Shown here one piece after another: positions 48,926 through 53,233 of a stretch of 53,233 nucleotides of DNA. Every line of letters starts with the position of its first letter. The first letter of the stretch is position 1. Both the position numbers and the translations under genes were made by a program. The notes under the pieces are model-generated. The model made no database searches. It was not told the origin of the DNA and was given only the letters and a program-made list of their open reading frames with translations. Origin of the DNA: Nitrospinota bacterium (GTDB taxonomy: Bacteria > Nitrospinota_A > UBA7883 > JACRGQ01); NCBI GenBank assembly GCA_016200345.1, contig JACQEX010000058.1, positions 1 to 53,233 on the forward strand, given 5' to 3'.

Positions 48926-50170
48926 TTAGACGGCGACGGGGATGTTTTTCGTAAGCAGGCCGATTGCGTCTATGTTCCACGTTCCGGGGAGTTCGCTGTT
49001 TTTTATCACGCCGTAAATCGGGATGTTGTTGTCGTCCGACAAATCCACGTCAATATGCGGGGAGACCGGCGTTTTTGACTTTGAGTTGAACACCACGCGC
49101 ACCTTCGGCCTTGTGGAGCCTTTTGTGGATGTCTCCACCACCACGGCCACAAATCCGCTGGAGAGCGTCACGATGGTGCCGGTGGGGTATACGCCGAGGG
49201 TTCGGATAAAGTGCTCCACGAAATCCCTTTTAAAATGGTAGGTGCTCCATTCATAAATTTTTTGAAGCGCCTCGGTGGGGCTCATCCCGTCGTGGTAGCA
49301 CCTGTTGGCGGTCAACGCGTCGTAAACGTCCACAATCGCCCCCATGAGGCCGATGTTGCTAATCTCCGCCCCCTTCAGCTTGTGCGGATAACCGCTACCG
49401 TCGAATTTTTCGTGGTGTTGCATTATCACGTTTTCCGCGCTTGACGAGATGCCGTCGTAATTCTTAAAAGCGTTCCTCGCCAGCAGGACGTGGGACTTCA
49501 TGACGTCGAACTCCGAAGGGGTGAGCTTGGACGGTTTGTTGAGTATTTCTTTGGGAATGAACATCTTTCCCAGGTCGTGCAAAAGCGCCCCCACGGCGAC
49601 CTGCTTGGTTAAATCCTTCTTAAACTTCATCGCCTTGCAAAAAGTCGTCATCAGCGTGCAGACGCTTACGGAATGCTGGAATGTGTAGGCGTCCCTGTCC
49701 CTAATCTGGTTCAGGCAGAGCAGGGCGCTTGAATTGTTGAAGATGGAGTCCACCAGGTCGTCAACCACCTTGTCCACCACCCTGTGGTCAATCTGTTTTC
49801 CATTTCTTATGGATTCCATGGTGTTCGTTATGACGGTCTGCGCCTCTTTCCTGATGCCGCCGGCCCTTTTAATTTCTTGGACAAAGCTGGATTCCTCCAC
49901 CTTGGCCGGTTCCGTGCCGGAGATGTCGAGGACGGCCTTTTCGGTCATGGCCTTCGCCTCCTCGGCGGTCGGGGCGTCGCTTATGTCGTCCCCCTTCGAG
50001 GTATCTATGTAGACCTCGTGAATTCCGTGCTCGAGGATTTTCGTTATCATTTTGTCGTCGGTCAGCATCAGCGACCGGCGCATGAAAGGAATTTCAAGCC
50101 ATCCCTGGTCGAAGTCGTGGATAAAAATCCCGGGCTTAAGGCGCTCAACCCGTACCTTCTTAATCACCAT
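48926..50170 (-). CDS. HD-GYP domain cyclic-di-GMP phosphodiesterase
   Basis: This is a 414-aa cytoplasmic protein. The N-terminal part (about 5-60) resembles DUF3391 (KKVRVERLKPGIFIHD). The HD-GYP domain (about 155-330) has HSVSVCTLMTTF, HDLGKMFIPKEILNKP, MKSHVLLA and HHEKFDGSGYPHKLKG, so the metal-binding His/Asp set and the GYP motif are intact. The C-terminal region has a beta-rich segment (GTIVTLSSGFVAVV) common to this group. It probably hydrolyses cyclic-di-GMP. It follows two PilZ genes on the same strand with gaps of about 10 bases. Confidence 0.93.
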   Translation of the reverse strand: MVIKKVRVERLKPGIFIHDFDQGWLEIPFMRRSLMLTDDKMITKILEHGIHEVYIDTSKGDDISDAPTAEEAKAMTEKAVLDISGTEPAKVEESSFVQEIKRAGGIRKEAQTVITNTMESIRNGKQIDHRVVDKVVDDLVDSIFNNSSALLCLNQIRDRDAYTFQHSVSVCTLMTTFCKAMKFKKDLTKQVAVGALLHDLGKMFIPKEILNKPSKLTPSEFDVMKSHVLLARNAFKNYDGISSSAENVIMQHHEKFDGSGYPHKLKGAEISNIGLMGAIVDVYDALTANRCYHDGMSPTEALQKIYEWSTYHFKRDFVEHFIRTLGVYPTGTIVTLSSGFVAVVVETSTKGSTRPKVRVVFNSKSKTPVSPHIDVDLSDDNNIPIYGVIKNSELPGTWNIDAIGLLTKNIPVAV

Positions 50171-50182
50171 TCGGTTATTCTA

Positions 50183-50794
50183 TTACTGCATCATCCAGTT
50201 TCGGCACAAATCTAGGTACATCCCGAGGATTTTTTTGTTCGTCTCCGTCATCTCCTCGAAATGCGCGGCAAATTTTGTGCGCCTCGCGTCGGACAAATTT
50301 CTAATTACCTTGACGCTTTGGCTTTTAATCTCGCCCAAGCCGCCCGCGTTGAAGGTTAGCGCAATTTTACTTTCCTGCGTTATTGTGGTGGCGTTCATGC
50401 CTTGAAACGAGATTCCGGTTAGGCTCAGGTCGCTGATGACAAAAACCTCTCCGTTTGTGCTCGTTCCGCCGACGGACGCCGGGATGACGCACTGGAACCT
50501 CTCGCTTTGCCGGAGGGTTTTCATCATCATCGCGTTGTCGTCGTCCCCCTTTAGCACGAAGAGCATTCCGGTTTTTTGAAGCGAGTCAATGAATACTACC
50601 GAAATCCTGTAAAAGGTCCCCTTTTCCTCCAGGCTGATTATCTGAACCTCGCCCGGCCTAAGCTGGACGGAGGTGTCGTCCAACTGGTCCGTGATCAGGT
50701 ATCCGACGTTGTTGGTGAGCTTCCAGCCGACTATCGGCGCCCTGGGTTTTTTACCCGTTATCTCAAACGTGACGACTTTTCCGATTTGAAACAT
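50183..50794 (-). CDS. PilZ domain protein (YcgR-like), copy 1
   Basis: This is a 203-aa protein with an N-terminal beta-rich YcgR_N-like domain (about 1-90, ending VLKGDDDNAM) and a C-terminal PilZ domain (about 95-195). The latter has LRQSERFQC as the RxxxR-type switch and VISDLSLTGISFQG as the (D/N)xSxxG motif. ATG 50794 starts 9 bases after the paralogue's stop. It is probably a cyclic-di-GMP receptor controlling motility or surface behaviour, cotranscribed with an HD-GYP enzyme. Confidence 0.85.
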   Translation of the reverse strand: MFQIGKVVTFEITGKKPRAPIVGWKLTNNVGYLITDQLDDTSVQLRPGEVQIISLEEKGTFYRISVVFIDSLQKTGMLFVLKGDDDNAMMMKTLRQSERFQCVIPASVGGTSTNGEVFVISDLSLTGISFQGMNATTITQESKIALTFNAGGLGEIKSQSVKVIRNLSDARRTKFAAHFEEMTETNKKILGMYLDLCRNWMMQ

Positions 50795-50803
50795 GATTTC
50801 CCG

Positions 50804-51532
50804 TCAACCCCTGCAGAGGTCGTAATATTTTTTTATCTTGTCCGCCTGTCCGGACGAGTCAACCTCGAAAACCACGCCGAAGAGATATTTCCCCTCGTTC
50901 AATTTCGAGTTTTTTACCATCGCCTTGATGTTTTTTACCTCGGTGCCGTCCGCCAAGACCGAGGAGAGAGCGATAATTTCCCCCGCCTTGCAACCGAGGT
51001 CCTTGTCAAACCCTACCTTGGCGCCGGTCGGGGTGAAGTCTAAAATTACGCCGTTGAATTTCGGGGATTTTCCGCCGACCTCGGCGTCCACGCACATCAC
51101 GGTCTTTACGCGCTCTATGGAGCGGAGCGAGCGTTTCTCGACGGAGGTCGGATACTCGAGGGCGATGAGCGACACCTTTTTGTGAAAGCGAAGAAACCAC
51201 GTCTTAAACCCGTATATTATCCCGTCGTAAAGAAACCTGACCGCCACGGTGGAGTTGAACTCCGGAAGCACCCCCTTGCCTTCGCTCACCGGAACGTCAA
51301 CAAGGATGAAGAACTCTCCCGTGGAGTTGGCGCTACCGGTGATCCGTTTTAATTCCGTCGAAAGCCCCTTGTTAATGTTTGGAGGCTTCTTTAAGCCGCG
51401 AAAATGGGTGTTGTATTTTTTTCCCGCCCATTCGATGGATAAAATATCCCCTACGGTTAGAATTGACTCCAACGCCTGGCCCGCCTTGCTGGCGGTGTCA
51501 GCGGCGTTTTGTTGCGCCTCAACAGAGCTCAT
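50804..51532 (-). CDS. PilZ domain protein (YcgR-like), copy 2
   Basis: This is a 242-aa protein built like copy 1. A helical N-terminus (about 1-25) is followed by a YcgR_N-like domain (about 28-125, VGDILSIEWAGKKYNTHFRG) and a PilZ domain (about 130-235) with SLRSIERVKT for the Arg motif and GVILDFTPTGAKVGF, where the usual DxSxxG is DFTPTG. Cyclic-di-GMP binding is likely but the motif is less standard. It is the first gene of the PilZ-PilZ-HD-GYP set. No clear promoter is seen upstream. Confidence 0.83.
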   Translation of the reverse strand: MSSVEAQQNAADTASKAGQALESILTVGDILSIEWAGKKYNTHFRGLKKPPNINKGLSTELKRITGSANSTGEFFILVDVPVSEGKGVLPEFNSTVAVRFLYDGIIYGFKTWFLRFHKKVSLIALEYPTSVEKRSLRSIERVKTVMCVDAEVGGKSPKFNGVILDFTPTGAKVGFDKDLGCKAGEIIALSSVLADGTEVKNIKAMVKNSKLNEGKYLFGVVFEVDSSGQADKIKKYYDLCRG

Positions 51533-51668
51533 TTGCCGATTCCATCCTCATCCGTTGCGTTGTTATCAAGAATTATTCAACGACCAACCCAGCCCAGTCT
51601 ACCAAATTTGCCAAACGGGGGGTTATAGATTTATGGGTGGTCGAATGGGTGGGTGAAGTTCCCCGGCG

Positions 51669-51677
51669 TGGTATAAT
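51669..51677 (+). promoter_or_regulatory. Extended -10 promoter of the ketopantoate reductase gene
   Basis: TG-G-TATAAT at 51669-51677 is a perfect extended -10, and no -35 is evident. The last T lies 11 bases before the A of the ATG at 51688. The start point would be about 51684, giving a leader of only about 4 bases and no ribosome-binding site. Confidence 0.6.
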
Positions 51678-51687
51678 TTCCCCCATT

Positions 51688-52602
51688 ATGCGCGTGGTTG
51701 TTGTAGGAGCGGGGGCCGTGGGTGGATATTATGGCGCCAAGCTTTCCATGGCAGGACACGAGGTATATTTCGTCGCTCGCGGCGAACATCTGGCCTCGAT
51801 TAAACGCGATGGGCTGGTGGTGGAAAGTTTCAACGGAGATTTTACCGTCCGTCCCGCGGGCTCCTCTGAGCACTTTGAGCGGATGGGCGGCGTTGATTTG
51901 GTTCTCGTCTGCGTAAAGAGGGGAGACACCGCAGACGCGCTGGGCGCGATTGCCGGGCAGGTGGAAAACGAAACCGTCGTAATCTCGCTTCAAAACGGCC
52001 TCGACGCCGACAAGGAAATGGCCGCCGTCGTGGAACCCTCGCGCATAGTCGGCGGAATAGCATTCATAGGCTCCGCGGTTTCCGCGCCGGGGAGAATAAG
52101 GCACACCGCAAGGGGGGTCGTAACCATCGGCGAGGCCGACGGCTCGCAATCCGAAAGAGTCCTAAAAATTCAAAAAACTTTCGAGGACGCCGGAATCCCG
52201 TGCGCCGTCTCGCCCGACATCGTCGGCGCGAAGTGGGACAAGCTTATGTGGAACGTCGGTTTCAACGGCGTTTGCGCCCTTACGCGCGGCACCGTTCACA
52301 AGGTGCTGGACCACGCGCCGACGGCGGATCTAGCGCGGTCGTTGATGGAGGAGCTTGTCGGCGTGGCGGACGAGCTTGGGATAAACGTAAACCGTTCGCT
52401 GGTGGACAAATACATCGTGAACACACGCAAAGGGGGGGACGTGACCCCGTCCACGCTTCAGGACGTCATGCACGGAAAAAGGACGGAAATAAAATACATG
52501 AACGGCAAGGTGTGCGAGGAGGGGAGAAAGACCGGCTATCCCACGCCGTATAACGACGCGGTTTTCGCGCTGGTCTCCGCCTTGGACGAGATGCGGAAAT
52601 GA
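51688..52602 (+). CDS. panE: 2-dehydropantoate 2-reductase
   Basis: This 304-aa NADPH enzyme reduces ketopantoate in pantothenate/CoA synthesis. ATG 51688 gives the Rossmann start VVVVGAGAVGGYYGAKLSMA. A much longer open frame upstream lies over the divergent PilZ gene and is not conserved. VCVKRGDT, ISLQNGLDAD, DIVGAKWDKLMWNVGFNG with the catalytic Lys, and PSTLQDVMHGKRTEIKYMNG with the substrate Glu complete the family. Other family members reduce related 2-oxo acids. It overlaps the SDR gene by 4 bases. Confidence 0.93.
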   Translation: MRVVVVGAGAVGGYYGAKLSMAGHEVYFVARGEHLASIKRDGLVVESFNGDFTVRPAGSSEHFERMGGVDLVLVCVKRGDTADALGAIAGQVENETVVISLQNGLDADKEMAAVVEPSRIVGGIAFIGSAVSAPGRIRHTARGVVTIGEADGSQSERVLKIQKTFEDAGIPCAVSPDIVGAKWDKLMWNVGFNGVCALTRGTVHKVLDHAPTADLARSLMEELVGVADELGINVNRSLVDKYIVNTRKGGDVTPSTLQDVMHGKRTEIKYMNGKVCEEGRKTGYPTPYNDAVFALVSALDEMRK

Positions 52603-53087
52603 GCCTTCGCGACAAGGTGGTTTTTATAACCGGCTCCTCTTTTCTGGCGTCGCAGGCTTGCGTGCCTCACCTTAAACGCTCGACCAATCCGCACATCCTA
52701 ACGCTTTCGCCGCCGTTGAACATGGACGCCAAATGGTTCGCCCCCCACGCCGCGTACACCATATCGAAGTACGGGATGAGCATGTGCGCGCTGGGAATGG
52801 CGAGGGAGTTTTCGGCGGAGGGAATAGCCGTCAACTGCCTTTGGCCCCGGACGACTATAGCCACGGCGGCCATAGAGTTTAATTTTCCCGAGGCCGTTTT
52901 GCGCGCCTCGCGCAAGCCGGCGATAATGGCGGACGCCGCGCGCGTTATTTTAACGAGGGACAGTCGCGCGGAGACCGGCAAATTTTTTATTGACGAGGAA
53001 GTCCTGCGCGGGGCCGGGGTTACAGATTTTGAAAAGTACGCCGTCGCGCCGGGAACGCCGCTTTTCCGCGACCTCTTTTTGAACTAA
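52599..53087 (+). pseudogene. Internally deleted HSDL2-like short-chain dehydrogenase
   Basis: This 162-aa frame begins like an SDR (LRDKVVFITGSS) and then jumps straight to FLASQACVPHLKRSTNPHIL, TLSPPLNMDAKWF and the catalytic pair in AYTISKYGMSM, ending RGAGVTDFEKYAVAPGTPL. The downstream part matches HSDL2-type SDRs well. The TGxxxGIG cofactor loop, the Asp for NAD(P) and the NNA strand (about 110 residues) are missing between codons 14 and 15, with the frame kept. NAD binding should be lost. A shortened functional protein is possible but less likely. It is coupled to panE by ATGA. Confidence 0.7.
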
Positions 53088-53118
53088 ATTGGATAACCGC
53101 CAAGAAATACGGGGAAAG

Positions 53119-53233
53119 AACCGCGAAAAACACGAAAATACACGAAAGGGGGGAAATTGGGGCCTGCTGACGCATGTAAAAAAGTGAGAACTACCCGCCA
53201 CTCCCCGCGATAGCGGGCAAAAAGTTCTATCCC
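53119..53233. repeat. Family C foldback repeat, left part, cut by window end
   Basis: AACCGCGAAAAACACGAAAA and the following CACGAAAGG repeat the left arm at 48769 with one change. GGGGAAATTGGGGCCTGCTGACGCATG and a CCCGCGATAGCGGG hairpin match the centre of that copy. The right arm should lie just past the window edge. Confidence 0.75.

Noticed and set aside
51379..51687. Extended start of the ketopantoate reductase
   Set aside because: It overlaps the divergent PilZ gene and lacks conservation. The Rossmann motif begins right after ATG 51688 and a promoter lies just before it.
1..53233. tRNA, rRNA or prophage genes
   Set aside because: I found no T-loop/anticodon-like arrangement, no rRNA sequence and no phage structural or integrase gene by reading. 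A tRNAscan or Infernal run would be needed to exclude small RNAs fully.

Overview
The window is a gene-dense piece of a Gram-negative bacterial chromosome. G+C is moderately high, judged by eye only. Outer-membrane and lipopolysaccharide genes (a small beta-barrel protein, rfbC), MotA/MotB, HD-GYP and PilZ cyclic-di-GMP proteins, the futalosine route to menaquinone (mqnC plus a UbiD-type decarboxylase) and a ferredoxin-dependent 2-oxoacid oxidoreductase beside succinyl-CoA synthetase fit a motile, menaquinone-using lineage of the old deltaproteobacterial/Nitrospinota kind. The sequence alone does not fix the taxon. TTG and GTG starts behind GGAGG sites are common. I see no tRNA, rRNA, CRISPR array or transposase gene.

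Layout. 0-1.4 kb: a Cys/His-rich membrane protein and an exported thioredoxin-fold protein without its CXXC. 1.4-8.5 kb: a tightly overlapping plus-strand operon with an active and an inactive M16 peptidase, a DUF2062 protein, two HlyC/CorC-type CBS proteins and mqnC. 8.6-9.9 kb: a beta-barrel protein, a 49-aa membrane protein and rfbC. 17.4-9.9 kb (minus): sucC-sucD-korA-korB-ndk, ending in an unusual 826-aa exported PDZ protein with about twelve 26-residue repeats. 20.0-17.8 kb (minus): PilZ protein-motA-motB. 20.1-21.5 kb: a DUF1566 remnant and a DUF4143 ATPase. 21.7-26.0 kb: gpmI, the UbiD decarboxylase and trpC. 26.1-28.6 kb: a disrupted unknown gene running into a pyruvate-kinase-like protein. 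32.5-28.6 kb (minus): Ppx/GppA-HD, two thymidylate-kinase-like proteins, a small unknown protein and a GyrI-like protein. 41.0-32.5 kb (minus): rpsF-ssb-rpsR-DUF2232-rplI-dnaB-alr followed without a break by two sensor kinases. 46.0-42.2 kb (minus): leuC-leuD-leuB-asd. 46.3-48.8 kb: nfu, mrp, nagZ. 51.5-48.9 kb (minus): two PilZ proteins and an HD-GYP phosphodiesterase. 51.7-53.1 kb: a ketopantoate reductase and an internally deleted short-chain dehydrogenase.

The most interesting signals are these. (1) A probable phosphate-linked operon of exopolyphosphatase plus twin thymidylate-kinase-like P-loop proteins, one with Arg in place of the Walker A Lys, preceded by four TTAAC-type repeats at exact 11-bp spacing like a Pho box. 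(2) The PDZ-solenoid protein at the end of the 2-oxoglutarate/succinyl-CoA operon. (3) A dispersed repeat family of about 100 bp, flanked by GGTRGGTAC and GTACCCACC and made of four successive hairpins whose stems vary in sequence but still pair. (4) Genes whose ends have been remodelled by repeats or deletions: a truncated HTH antitoxin, a deleted SDR and the frameshifted pyruvate-kinase locus.

Several intergenic repeats sit directly against gene starts or stops. They create apparent N-terminal extensions that I trimmed using ribosome-binding sites and family conservation.
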